Positions 11,718-22,395 of a stretch of DNA of 64,000 bases are shown piece by piece; position 1 is the stretch's first letter, and each line of letters begins with the position of its first letter. A model generated the notes under the pieces. It saw only the letters and a list, made by a program, of their open reading frames with translations, was not told where the DNA came from and searched no databases. A program made the translations under genes and the position numbers. This stretch comes from Agarophyton chilense (taxonomy: Eukaryota; Rhodophyta; Florideophyceae; Gracilariales; Gracilariaceae): positions 1,612,001 through 1,676,000 of the forward strand of contig JARGXX010000105.1 in assembly GCA_030374765.1 (NCBI GenBank). The letters run 5' to 3'.

Positions 11718-11950
11718 GCAGGTTGTGAAAACAGTTCCGGCGCTACCGTTGTAAAAAATTTCCTGCTTCCCTTTTCCCTGTCTCTCTTTCATCAATTCAT
11801 TCTTCCATTCCTTTATCTCAGCAGGTTGTGAAAACAGTTCCGGCGCTACCGTTGTAAAACTTTGTCCTGCTACCCTTTTCCCTCTTTCGTTGTCATCATT
11901 CCTTCATTCCAGCAGGTTGTGAAAACAGTTCCGGCGCTACCGTTGTAAAA
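11718..11950 (+). repeat. Three direct repeats with an identical 39-bp core
   Basis: Cores start at 11718, 11821 and 11912 (periods 103 and 91 bp). Each begins GCAGGTTGTGAAAACAG and ends GCTACCGTTGTAAAA. The cores are identical while the pyrimidine-rich spacers between them differ in length and sequence. Two degenerate reverse copies lie at about 5874-6025. The contrast between constant cores and variable spacers suggests recent array expansion with conversion, or a site under constraint. Confidence 0.85.
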
Positions 11951-12036
11951 TTTTTTCCTGCTTCCCTTCTCCTTTTTCTCTTTTTCTAACTAACTTTTTT
12001 TCCTATTTCTCAACCATTCCCTCTGGAACAAGCTTC

Positions 12037-13498
12037 TGACGCGGATGGAAACTTCGTGGACAATTGGTAAAACGGCGAATCGTTTCGAAATTCAGAGGAC
12101 CCCCCCCCCAGTACTCCCGCACAAGGATGGAACAGTCTTGGAAATAGCTAAATAAAACAACCGATAATGAATTCATTCTATGGTACTTGAGAACTTAACG
12201 GTTTGGATTATCTGGAAACAAAAAGGTGTTACAGCTCTATCGCCTGTTCATATCTGTCTCTTCTCACATTCCGGTAGAAGTCCACATTGAGATAAGGAAC
12301 ACAAGTCTCTGGATCGACAACCGATGGTTTGCCGCTGCGAATACGTGGGAGTTGCACGGAATACGGATCTTTTCCGTACAGTGGATATCGTTTACCATCT
12401 AAGATTATCTGAAAACGACAGAGCAACACTGATTTCTATCACCATACCTCCGGCAATGGGAATGTTTGTCAAACTCATGGAGTGGGTTCTACTCGTTTAA
12501 ATTTTCTTGCGGTGGAACGCCTTCGATACCAAGGATCATTGTGCGATTTCTAACCTCATTGAGGATATAATGGCCATGTTCTTCCGCAATGGAACGTATT
12601 CGTCGGCCTTGGCGTGTATGGAGCTGTAGCGGCTAATATTGCGAGCTGTTTTCGTCGCACCGACAACACACGTGGAGTTAAAAGGGATGGGGACAATATG
12701 ACTTGCCGAAAAGGGTTGTGGTAAGTAGCAAGAAAGCCCAGTTTGTTCAATTAGTGAAACAAAACAGTACTCGTGGCATTTTCTTGCAACAAGATTTGGA
12801 ACGAGTCCAAGGCTGGAATGGCGGGCGGAATGGCTCGATGGCGGCGATGTGCTGATTGAAGTGGGCAACCGATAAGAATGTTTTTTGTACCTACCATTGA
12901 ACATGATGAACTGTGTAAAATGAGGAGAGGGAAGCTGGGTATGTGTATTAGAGCGTGGAAGATGATGGGTTTGGACAAAAATCTAGGAAAATGACGGGAT
13001 GTGTGGAAGAACGTGAAAGGGGACCGGGTTTGAGGAAGGTGGGAGGTGACGGGCTGTGCGCATGAACGTGGAAGGTGATGCGGTGTTCACAAGAGAAAGT
13101 GGGCTGTATGTAAGAACGTGCGGGGTTTTTTGCGCCCCGGAAAAGGCTCTGGCGTCATTTAAGGCAGTAGAGGGTGAGGAAGGAAGGAAGTGTTTGTCCA
13201 GGTAGGGGTAATCGAAAGTAACTTTTTCTGCCTGCATTGCTTGCGGTTGTCCTGCAAAGCTCAACGCAAGTGCACTGGAGACTGGTCTTAAGAAACTAAA
13301 AGTAAATGGTTATATTTATAGCCCTTTAGTTGGCCTTCGTTCGTTAGTCACATGTCTCATTTAGAACTTCACGGTAGAAGCAATGTCTCCCTTGTTAACG
13401 AGATGCTGATACTATAATAAGACAAACCATTTCACAGTCGTTATTTCATTGGTATCTCAAGGCGCGCAAAGAGAGGGTTCTCATTTTTTATATCTAAA
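12037..13498. other. End of the duplicated unit, no firm gene (copy 1)
   Basis: Short minus-strand frames at 12229-12429 (IILDGKRYPLYGKDPYSVQ), 12536-12904 and 12983-13264 have no recognised domain. The first follows an intron-like acceptor (GTTTTCAG on the minus strand), so it could be an exon of something lost. The second differs from copy 2 at several residues and shows no sign of constraint. A C run lies at about 12102-12111. Similarity with copy 2 falls toward 13498. Confidence 0.4.
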
Positions 13499-14091
13499 CG
13501 TGGATCCCGTAATGCGTGTGGGAGCTCACTACTAGTACAGCTGTCCACGTTCCTCTGGTGTCTGGCCGGACACTTTTATAGCCTAGTAGATCTTCAAATC
13601 TAATACAAACTGCTTGCGCAGTTTTCGAGAAATACATTCAAATGCATGAACTGCGTTTGACAGCTCTATGTCTTTGATTGGTGATTGTTTATATAAACTG
13701 TTAAGTACCAATGCGATTCAAGTTTCTTTTACGTAAATGATATAGAAATAACGTAGTAGTGTCATGTTTGTCCAGTTGACTATTTTAGGGAGGTAAAATC
13801 TCATCCCCGGAACAAACACCTCCAAAACGCGTGTCCAAACGCATCCTTCTCTTTATGCGGTAGCGCTTTGACGTTTCCTTACGTTTGGCACAGATTGATT
13901 CACAAATCGTGCGCAGTCTATTTTTCACTCATGCATAACGTTCACCGTCAACTGCAAGTAGTGGGTGCCAACGAATGTGTAGATTCGTTATGGAACAAGC
14001 GAAATGAAAAAAGTGTCGTATATCTTCTCACTCTATCGCCTTATTACAGAAAACAAACTCCACAAAGACGTAACACGCCCGAAATAATTTT
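13499..14091. other. Copy-1-specific flank of the transposase, no gene seen
   Basis: This is the first sequence after the duplication match fades. It is AT-richer than its surroundings and probably belongs to the transposon that follows, but I could not define terminal inverted repeats. A short plus-strand frame at 13868-14113 has no recognisable content. Confidence 0.35.
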
Positions 14092-15102
14092 TCACAATGA
14101 TATCATCGGATAACTCTTTCCTATTTCGACTAACCTATTCGTTGGACAGGAATCCATTTTTGGCTTACGAGTAGGATGTACAAGCCGAAAATATTGTTCA
14201 CTTCCTTGATATAAGTTATCATTCAAAACAGCCCACAAGTTTTCGTACTCATCACTGAGTTCACCAACATATGCGATTTTCTTTTTATCGTCTATTTTCT
14301 GCAGTGCCTCGTTATGAAACTCTATATTGTCGTAGAATACATCTACATCTGCCTTAGATCCAGGAAAACGATTGGATGTCCCAAGAGCCCTACCGTTCGG
14401 CAACACTGAGACTTTGATTTTGTATCCATACAGTTTATGTTTACCACTGTAGTACATCCTACTCTCTTCCATGGGCCCACTCGGTCGATTACTTTGATGG
14501 AAGAAAACACCAGTGCCATACCTAGCGTACTTATAGTCCGGGAAATTTTTTCCTTGCTTAACCATATTACTAAAACAACATTTTCCATCCAAGTCGAGCA
14601 AAAAAGACTGCGCAAGACCATCAGATAGCATGACTACAATGTTCGTGATCATATGCTCGAACGTTGGCCGCTTCATGGTAAACATTCTGGAGAGAAAAAC
14701 CCACTGTCCACCGTGTTTGAGAACAGTTAAGTTCATGCACAATATATCCTTTGTACTCGTCTTATAGTGACGACTACGACCAGTGTTCCAAAAATGTCGC
14801 ACTGCTTTCTCCACTCCATTTCATACTGCTTGAAATTATCTTGCATTGAAATTGGTCATGCGATAAACTGTATAAGATCCATTGTTTCTGAAAATTGAAT
14901 CGAATATAGGACACTTAGAGTCACAATCTTCATTGCTGTCGGAAACGTCGAGGGTTGTGTTGTATTTTTCCATCTCCTGATCGTGATTTAACTTGGCTTC
15001 GGTTAGAAGTTCAAGGGCTGTGTTCGTCTGCTGTGAGGATAGAAAGTGTTCTTCAGGCATTTTGAACGAGACAAGGAAATACTTGACGAAATGGAACGGC
15101 AC
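14092..15102 (-). pseudogene. PIF/Harbinger-like DDE transposase, inactivated
   Basis: The minus strand encodes an N-terminal part (15102-14839) and a larger C-terminal part in the same frame (14814-14092), separated by two in-frame stops (TAA, TGA). The larger part has the block found in DDE-type PIF/Harbinger-like transposases: HGGQWVFLSRMFTMKRPTFE, then GTGVFFHQSNRPSG, then YYSGKHKLYGYKIKVSVLPN followed by RFPGSKADVDVF, where the last Asp is a likely catalytic position. It lies only in the spacer between the two duplication copies. The expected helix-turn-helix region is not clear. It is inactive as it stands. Confidence 0.7.
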
Positions 15103-15289
15103 TTTCGATAAGAGTCTCGAGCTATTTGGTCTACATACTTCTAGGCTTACAATCCAGAAACGATCGAGTTAATGCACACTAACTCTCTTACTGGGTTTAT
15201 AACAGAGGTGCTATTGATTTCAGTGGATATATGCGTTTGTACTCGGACAGTTGTCAAATAATAACTGTAACGCAATGACGGGTTAAGTC

Positions 15290-15720
15290 AGCGTACGGGT
15301 CTCGACCGGTGGTAGCGTGGTAGAGCGGGTCCTAAGGTTCGAGTCCTTGACGGCGGCACTCCCAGAGTACTTGGTGCAGTGGGCTGGCGTTTAATGCGTA
15401 GTCCTACAGGGTGAAGCTACGGAAACGATGGCTTCAAGACCAAAGGGTAGAACTAATATACCAAAGGGGGTTATTTCGTATTCTAACGGTGCCTACCGTA
15501 CTCTAAGGGAGAAGCGTCACTCGAGCCAAGTAAATAGTACTGGAGAGGCGGCGCTGAGATCTGCCTGGCACTGTAGTGTTAATCTATTACACTAATTAAT
15601 TTTTATTAATACTCAACATGAGTCCGCCTGAGGTCGTGCTGACGAATTGACGCCTGTAAGATACCTCAGGGCCCGGCGGTTTACAGAGCTCAACCGTTTT
15701 CATCGCTCCTTCACACATTG
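15290..15720 (+). repeat. Element B 5' region, inverted homologue of element A start
   Basis: This stretch matches the reverse complement of about 2440-2905 (and 20350-20790) with many substitutions, for example the shared CGGCGGCACTCCCAGAGTAC block. The two copies of one retroelement 5' region therefore point toward each other's far ends and flank the exportin segment in inverted orientation. The stretch includes a B-box-like GGTTCGAGTCC at 15336-15346. No long direct copy of this stretch is seen at the 3' end of element B, so it is not simply a paired LTR. Confidence 0.75.
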
Positions 15721-17790
15721 ATCGACCTCATCCCTACCCCCTTCACAGATGATGGACCTCAGGGTTATATGGAAACGGAATACCTTATGAATAAGATCAA
15801 AATCGATAATCCTGAGGTGAAGGAGAACGAAGTCTACCTATTAGACTGGGAGACAGTACCGCCCAATTCGACAACACCTCAGGTTAACGCGATAGCCCCA
15901 TAGGAAAATGAGCTCCTTTCTATAACTATTGAGGAGCTCCTACAGGCGCAAGTTGAAGACGAGTACTTCAATGAAACAGCCCAATTGGTAGGAACCTCTG
16001 GATGCCTATTCGACTATGAACGATTTGGACTACCGTGTCGCCGCTCACCACTGGATGGCGCACTCCAACGGGTAGTACCAAGGTCATTAAGGGCGCGATT
16101 CCTATACCTCGCCCATTTCCCTCGCTTGGCTGGTCACCCTGGAGGCCGACGAATGTACCAGACCATATGGAATTTCTTCTACTGGCCACTAATGGCGCAG
16201 GACCTATGGCACATCGCACGGAACTGTACTTCGAGTGCACAAATCCGAGGGTCTCGCGCCAACCATCAGGCCAAATTGAAACTATTCCCCGCCGCAGGCC
16301 CGATGGAATTTTGTCGCAAGGGATATACTTGGACCTTTGCTTAAGTCGTCCCATGGGAAACGGTTTGTATTGGTTATAACCGATAGTTTTACCAAACTTA
16401 CACGAGCCCTACCCCCAGGGAAGACAATAGCAACGGATGTCGCCACGGCCTTCTTGTCCCACTGGGTATATCCATATGGAATGCCACTTTACCTCCTTAG
16501 GGGTAATGGCAGCCAATTTGTATCCGAATTCTTGGCACACGTTTGTGCAACCTCAGGTATCAAAAATGTGACCACCAAGGGGTACCACCCGCAAACCGAT
16601 GGCCAAGCCGAACGCTTCAACCGCACCCTTCTGGACCCATTGGCATACTACGTATCGCAGCACCAATTGGACTGGGACGACTACGTTTAGCCACTGATTT
16701 ATGCCTACACCACGCAAGTGCACGCTTCCATGATGACAACACCTTTCGATTTAACGCTGAAAAGATCGCCACCGCCGATAGCTGTTGACCTTCAAGAGTC
16801 TATTATACCCAAGGACATAACCGAAGGAATGACTCTTACTCAGGCGAAGCGCTACTCGCGCCAACGCATTGACCGCATTCTCCAATCGGCCAGAACTGTA
16901 TTACCCATAGCCCAACGGCGCTACAAGTTCAATTTCGACAAAGCCGTTTGGAACACACCGACCTTTGGGAAAGGAGACCTGGTTTACCTGAACCGGCCAC
17001 CGAACGACAGTGAAGAACTTGAGAACACTACGCAAAAGCTCTTACCCCGCTGTACGGGACCATACAAAGCCCTTAAGGCCAATTAACACACCATCAAGTT
17101 TCTAATTGACGGCCTACAGGACACCGTATCTATTGATGGGCTGACACGAGCCCCCAGCTCTCCCGAATCACCAAAGTCCCAGCCCCCTGGTCCGATGAAA
17201 TCACTACGACCTCAGGTCGACGCTCAAGTCCCCACACCCGTTAGGCCGTTTCCACGGACCCGACTAGCCCCATGGACCCGATGGTCCATGCCAATGACGA
17301 TGAACCATCTCTTTTAACCGACTGCGATGGATTCGCCACGCTGGACCACACTCTCCTTCCGGAGAATGAACACCAACTGGAATACTTGATTGAGCGCATC
17401 ATCTCGGCCGGTCGGGGAGAAGATGGAACTATGCGCTATCGCGTCCGTTGGATGGCTACACCCCTTGGGAAGAAACATGGCAAGAGCCTCAAACCATTCC
17501 GGCTAGTTTTATCGCCCGCCATTGGCGCAAAATCGGCAGCACAGAGCGCAGCCCTCAGGAGAGGGCAACATTTGGCCCCAATAATACCAAAACGCATCCC
17601 AAAACGCCTCTCGACACGACGGTTCGCCGTAGCCCCCACATCAGAGAACAAATTCATTCCTCAGGCGAGACCCAAGGAAGACCTGAGACGCTCTCAAGGT
17701 TCGGACACCGTCCCGGGGAATGCACGTTTGAGGAATACAGGAGCAACTTTGGGGGGAAAAAAGCATTACTTTATTTGACTAACTAGCAGA
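15721..17790 (+). pseudogene. Ty3/gypsy chromovirus integrase and chromodomain, inactivated (element B)
   Basis: Plus-strand frames show, in order, a degraded HHCC zinc-binding region (about 16110-16330, HFPRLAGHPGGRR...WHIARNCTSS, with the second Cys changed), an integrase core (16337-16690: VLVITDSFTKL with the first Asp; RGNGSQF where S-D-N/R-G is expected, so the second catalytic Asp is gone; GYHPQTDGQAERFNRTL with the Glu), an in-frame TAG at 16688, a C-terminal domain (16718-17086), and a chromodomain split by a frameshift near 17450 (MRYRVRW in one frame, DGYTPWEETWQEP in the next). Protease, reverse transcriptase and RNase H are absent: the 5' region joins almost directly to integrase. 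A chromodomain normally guides chromovirus integration to heterochromatin. Confidence 0.85.
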
Positions 17791-20790
17791 GGCCTAACAG
17801 CCCTCGTTATGACCTCAAGGCTGGCTAAAGCGCTCCAAACACCAACAGGACTCACTGCGGTGGCGCAGGAGTAACTCCGTCGTCTTCATTGAAATCTGCA
17901 GGAGCGAATCCGAGATTAAGGTCACCCGAGGAGCCTACTGTACCCATAAAACCGGCCCAAGCGAGCCCAGCACGCTTCTTCGGCGGTGATTCAGCTCAGG
18001 AACTATTGTCTCCATCGGAAGCCTCCCGGCCGCTCAAATTTATACTATATCGGGCATCAAAGTCAGGAGTAACACTCTGGGACATCATTTGTGCATTCTG
18101 CTGCAGGAGATTGACCATATTGGTCTTTAGATACTGATTCTGTTGGACAACCGCGGCGTAGCGCGCCAAGCTAGGCGCCCAGGAGCAAGCTTCCCTCAGG
18201 ACTGTCGCAATGTCCATCGAGACAGTAATACATACGATACGGAAGACATGACAGAGAGCCGCGACTGCAGCCGTGACCGAAGCGGTAAAATGTGGCAAGG
18301 GGGAGGATGGAGTGATGTAGACGCCCCCAGTGGACTTCTGAGCCAGCGCATCACCTACAAGACTTTCGACTTCGACAGTAACCTCTCCAGGAGGGATGTA
18401 CACTTGGGCGACGGGCGGCTCATATGAGAGTTCATCCTGAGAAGCGATGCCCGGAGGAGCTGGAGGATGGGAAGTGGTCGGCAACACAACAGCGGACTCG
18501 ACCGCAGGATTGACGCCCTCCATGGGTAGGACGAAGGGATCTTCACCGAAGGATTCTCCATCGGACATACCAGCAGGAACCAACGGCGTGGCTTCCAAGT
18601 TATGCTCGAAGCACAGGGAATCGAAACCAGTGGCCTTTGGGTAACAGTCAGGCACATGACGCCTCGGAATGTGGGATGGTTGATTCCTCAAAGGCTTGGC
18701 GAGATAGGCACTAGTGTCATCCCGAGCCTGTGGATGTAGCGGAATTGGCGTGAATGAGTCAGTATCGTGGTCATACCAAAGGAACCCGGGAGTCTTGCTC
18801 CACTCCACGTGTAAGACATGATCCAAAACGGCCTCGGCCTCCTCGACGGCAAACTGGGTCCCACGAACGATATTCTGGATGCCCAGGTTGCTTAGGAAGT
18901 GGATCATGATGTCCGGGAGCGGGATTAGACCAGTATGTTCTCGTCGTACCATACCCTTAAATCAACCGAACGCACATTACCACGGACTCCGTACTTCGCG
19001 GTATCCAGAAAGACTATAAGGGACATCACGCTGAACTCAACGAAGAGTACTTTCCAGGACAACCAAGACCTTTGGTCATTGTCGTCGCCCATGAGTTGGG
19101 ACGAATGATACGCCACCATGGACGGCGTGGGAACCAAAAAGAGCGGCGAGATACGCCAGTACATGGCCCATTGGTTTTCATCCTCGCGGGGCAGCGAGAG
19201 ATATAACGGAGGACGCTTGTCTGCGCTCATGTCGTGAAACTTCACCTGATGCCAGCAGAAGAAGAACTCCTTGGATTGAAGTAAACGACCATCGGGCTCG
19301 AGTATCTCGTTTCAATAGACCCTATTGGACATCCAAAACAGACAGTCGTACGGCGACCGGAAGCACATGAGCGCCAAGAGATTGTGACCCACCGGAGGAA
19401 ATCTCACATGAGGCGAGATAAAGTCCGCGTATAGGTCTGAAAGGAGTTTGCTCACCCTGAACTGGTACTCGGCTTTCTCCTCGCAGCGTACGTACGGCAT
19501 GTCCGCTTGGATGAGGGTGCGACAGCGCGTCGCCGAACGCGGATCCACAGGACAATGCAAACATCGGTTCTACCACGAGACGCTGCGCGCGTTCTTACTG
19601 CCCCTCCGGAAATCGGGTATCTTAGCGAACCTCTGGGCTTCGAGATATATATATGACAGAACCTTTGGTATTATTCCACAAAGGACGGAATAATGGCATG
19701 ACGCACTGCCCGCTGGTTTCGTCCGATGGTATGGTCATAGCGCTCCTCGGGGCGCTCATAAGCCACTTGGTATCCCGAAAAGCTCCCCGCTTGGGTTTTC
19801 GAAGCCATGGTGCCGCTGCCCACTGGCTGATCCGCTGGGAAATGGATAGGAAAACAGACCGAAGCGAAAAATTCCGGAGGGAGAATAGCGTATGCGACGG
19901 GCTCATAAGGCGAGTTCTGCATCGCGCGCGACCAATGGAAAAGTACCACGATGGGAAAACAATATGATGGAATTGACCCGAGCGAACTGACAGACGAAAA
20001 CCACTGTGAAAGAAGCGCGGAGGGTCGCCAAAGGAAGAGCGGAGACTAAGGAAGGCCCCAATGACCTTCAGGGAAGAAAAAGCCAAGGGACCATCTCGCC
20101 AACGCGACACGAGGAATGCACCGGCGATGCACCTATGGCCAGCGCTCACGGCGCGTTTGAGTATCAGTCCTTAGCCCAATTAGTTGCCACCCCGGCGCCA
20201 ATGGTCAGCTCACGCTTCCTTGTAGCCCCGCAGGTGATGACGACGCGACGTCCCGTCGTGCCCAATCGTAATGGGAGCGACTAAGCGCTCACGTCCCCCG
20301 TGTCAATCATGAGGCAATCTGGACTTCGCCATGACGGTCGAATCTTAAGAAGGGATATATGTGAAGGAGCAACGATAACGGTTGAGTTCTGTAAGCCGCT
20401 GAGGCCTGAGTTATCTTACAGACGCCACGTGGACTGGCCAACCTCATTTGGACTAATTTAGATAGTCATTTTTATTTTAATTAGTGTAATAGATTATCAT
20501 TACAGTGCAAGGGAGATTAATTGGCTCGAGTGACGCTTCTCACTTAGAGTAAGGTAGGCATCGGTAGGATACTAAATTACCCCCTTTGGGACATTAGTTC
20601 CACCAATTGGTCTTCGAGCCATCATTTCCGTAGCTCCGACCTGGAGGACTACGCAGTAAACGCCAGCCCATTGCACCAAGTACTCTGGGAGTGCCGCCGT
20701 CAAGGATGCGAACCTTCGGACCCGCTCTACCACGCTACCCAAGGTTGAAACCAGTACGCTGACCCACCATTCATTGCGGTACACCCACAA
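17791..20790 (-). mobile_element. Decayed Ty3-like retroelement (element A, copy 2)
   Basis: This is the copy-2 version of 1-2905, without the solo LTR, and it extends beyond what copy 1 shows. Its longest open stretch is 318 codons (18952-17996): an N-terminal part beginning MVRREHTGLIPLPDIMIHF, then a Pro/Val/Glu-rich linker and a C-terminal part with a predicted amphipathic segment. The region from 19245 to 18925 is open in another frame and runs into it, so at least one frameshift separates them. It abuts element B tail to tail at about 17790, so the two elements are in inverted orientation. The gag assignment is by position in the element, with no diagnostic motif. Confidence 0.55.
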
Positions 20791-20888
20791 GGGAAGCATT
20801 GTTTTTGCGACATAACAGTCCCATGTATCTTGTTCCCTTCAAGTATCGCAATATACGTTTAATATCCTTCTGATGGGTCCTACCATAC

Positions 20889-21754
20889 TCATAGAGAACG
20901 AGGGAGAGGTATGAAATGGTAACTGAAATGTCTGGGCTGCACATTTTTGCCAGATGAAGAAAGATTCAAGATTCCAACTACCTCGCAGTGGAGAACGTTC
21001 AAAAAATTCTCTGCTGTCTGCAGATATATGTTGGAAACCATGGGTGTTTTGTTAGGTTCAAAGTGTTTCAGTGCAAAACGTATCAGGTTTTCATCAATCA
21101 AAAAATGCGTTATGGATCTTGATCATAGGTTTAGATAAACTATTCTCCACATTCCAACCGAACAACTTGCTCTCATCTATCTCGATTCGTAGATCAAGAT
21201 TCAAACTGAGCTATTGCACAATGGTCTTCAAGGCATCTTTCAATGTTCCAGAAATGAAAAAACCATCGCTGTAGATAAAAAATATCATCATTCCCGCGTT
21301 ACTCACTTTCCAAATCTTCACAGTATAGAAAGAAGAATCAGCAGAAGGGAGTCTTGTAACTAGGCTGAGGAGAATAGTATGAAAGAACTTTCGAAAAGCT
21401 CTTGACGCTTTTTACAAACTATGAACCGCTTTCTTAAATCGATACAACAGATGCTCGATGTTCAAATCCAGGAGGCTTTTCCGCGCATATTTGTTTTTCC
21501 AGGGTTCCATTCATAATATAGCGTTGATATCCAACCTCAGGAACCTTAATTCCCGGCAAAAGAATAAGGGCGACCACTTTGTGAAGTATAGTGTATATGA
21601 TCATAGAAGTAGAGAATTCTGAATAGTCTATTCCGTACTGCTGCGTTAAACCCTTCGTCACAATTCCGGCTCCGTAACTTGTCATATAACCAGAAATGAT
21701 TCTCTTACGGTTATAAACCCATCTACAAGGTATCGGACGAGATCCTGCGCGCAA
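20889..21754 (-). pseudogene. Ty1/copia reverse-transcriptase fragment, decayed (copy 2)
   Basis: Counterpart of 3007-3872 with the same fragments and the same breaks; amino-acid changes are few (for example C to R and H to Y in the opening segment). Sharing of the breaks shows that the element was dead before the segmental duplication. Confidence 0.8.
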
Positions 21755-22395
21755 TTAAACAAGGTTTATATGTCCTCTGAAGTGCAGATTGTTCATCTCA
21801 TACTACACTTGTTTAAACCACTGCAAACGCTCAATCGTAAACATGGATCCTTCATGGGTGTTTGGGAGATCATGACCACCAATTTCCACTACGAATCGCA
21901 CTTTTAGAGCTAACATGGCATCAGGGATGAATAGTTCTAAAGCTTAACGCTATCTGCTGGATCATCGTGGCCGTGATGGATAATGAGTTACCACTTTTAG
22001 ACCCCAGTCAGCATGACGATATCTGCAATGACAAACAAATGACAAGAGGTCAAGTATTGGAGATACATCTACATGAACGAACGGCTATTGTTCAAAATCA
22101 CCGAGAGCACGCAAACCCGCTCAGGTCGCTAGACCAGTAAATCGGAGAAGATGATTTACATGAGCACGAAGACTCAACGCATTGAGGACTTAAGAGCGAG
22201 AAACGCGGAGCAGGAAAGGCATAGAGGTAGACAGAGGAGAGAGAAAAGAAAACAGAAGAGCAACCATCCCTTTGATACCTACATAAACCCGGCTGAAACA
22301 TATTGTTCTCCGGCTTGTGCCGATACTCTCTGCCTCCATTTTATATAATTTACGCCGTCACATCGTATCGGTAAGCTCACTCGTAGATCAGTATC

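Larger units (their letters stand above)
11508..12036. repeat. Inverted repeat, right arm, flanking the exportin unit (copy 1)
   Basis: This is the better-preserved partner of 5815-6213, in reverse orientation. From the inner end it has a perfect palindrome (11516-11536), two short direct repeats (GAATGCAAGCCACGA), a perfect 8-bp hairpin (GCTGAGAA/TTCTCAGC, 11611-11630), a TATA box (11635-11642), three direct repeats with a 39-bp identical core, and a pyrimidine-rich outer stretch. Arms about 5.3 kb apart enclose only the exportin frame and noncoding DNA. That could be a composite DNA transposon with long terminal inverted repeats. It could also be two inverted copies of one transcription unit. 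No transposase was found inside. Confidence 0.7.
1..13498. repeat. Segmental duplication, copy 1 (direct tandem)
   Basis: This block matches 18478-31378 in the same orientation. The offset is about 17,909 bp just after the solo LTR, 17,883 bp over most of the length and 17,880 bp near the right end. The match starts before the window, because base 1 pairs with 18478, and it fades around 13,498, where copy 1 goes into a transposase region and copy 2 into unrelated sequence. Length differences inside the match are a 563-bp solo LTR present only here, a longer TA run near 1735-1750, about 25 bp near 2610-2640 missing from copy 2, and a different C run near 12100. The high similarity over noncoding DNA and dead elements means a duplication of genomic DNA, not selection on genes. 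Confidence 0.95.

Noticed and set aside
11718-11950. CRISPR-like array
   Set aside because: Three near-regular repeats occur, but the host is eukaryotic, spacers are pyrimidine-rich and unequal, and no cas gene is present.
12229-12429. 66-codon minus frame conserved in both duplication copies
   Set aside because: Conservation reflects the recent duplication. The sequence is protein-like but has no partner exons or domain, so it is only mentioned in the region entry.
15311-15346. tRNA gene
   Set aside because: B-box and D-arm-like sequences are present, but no anticodon arm or acceptor stem can be formed.
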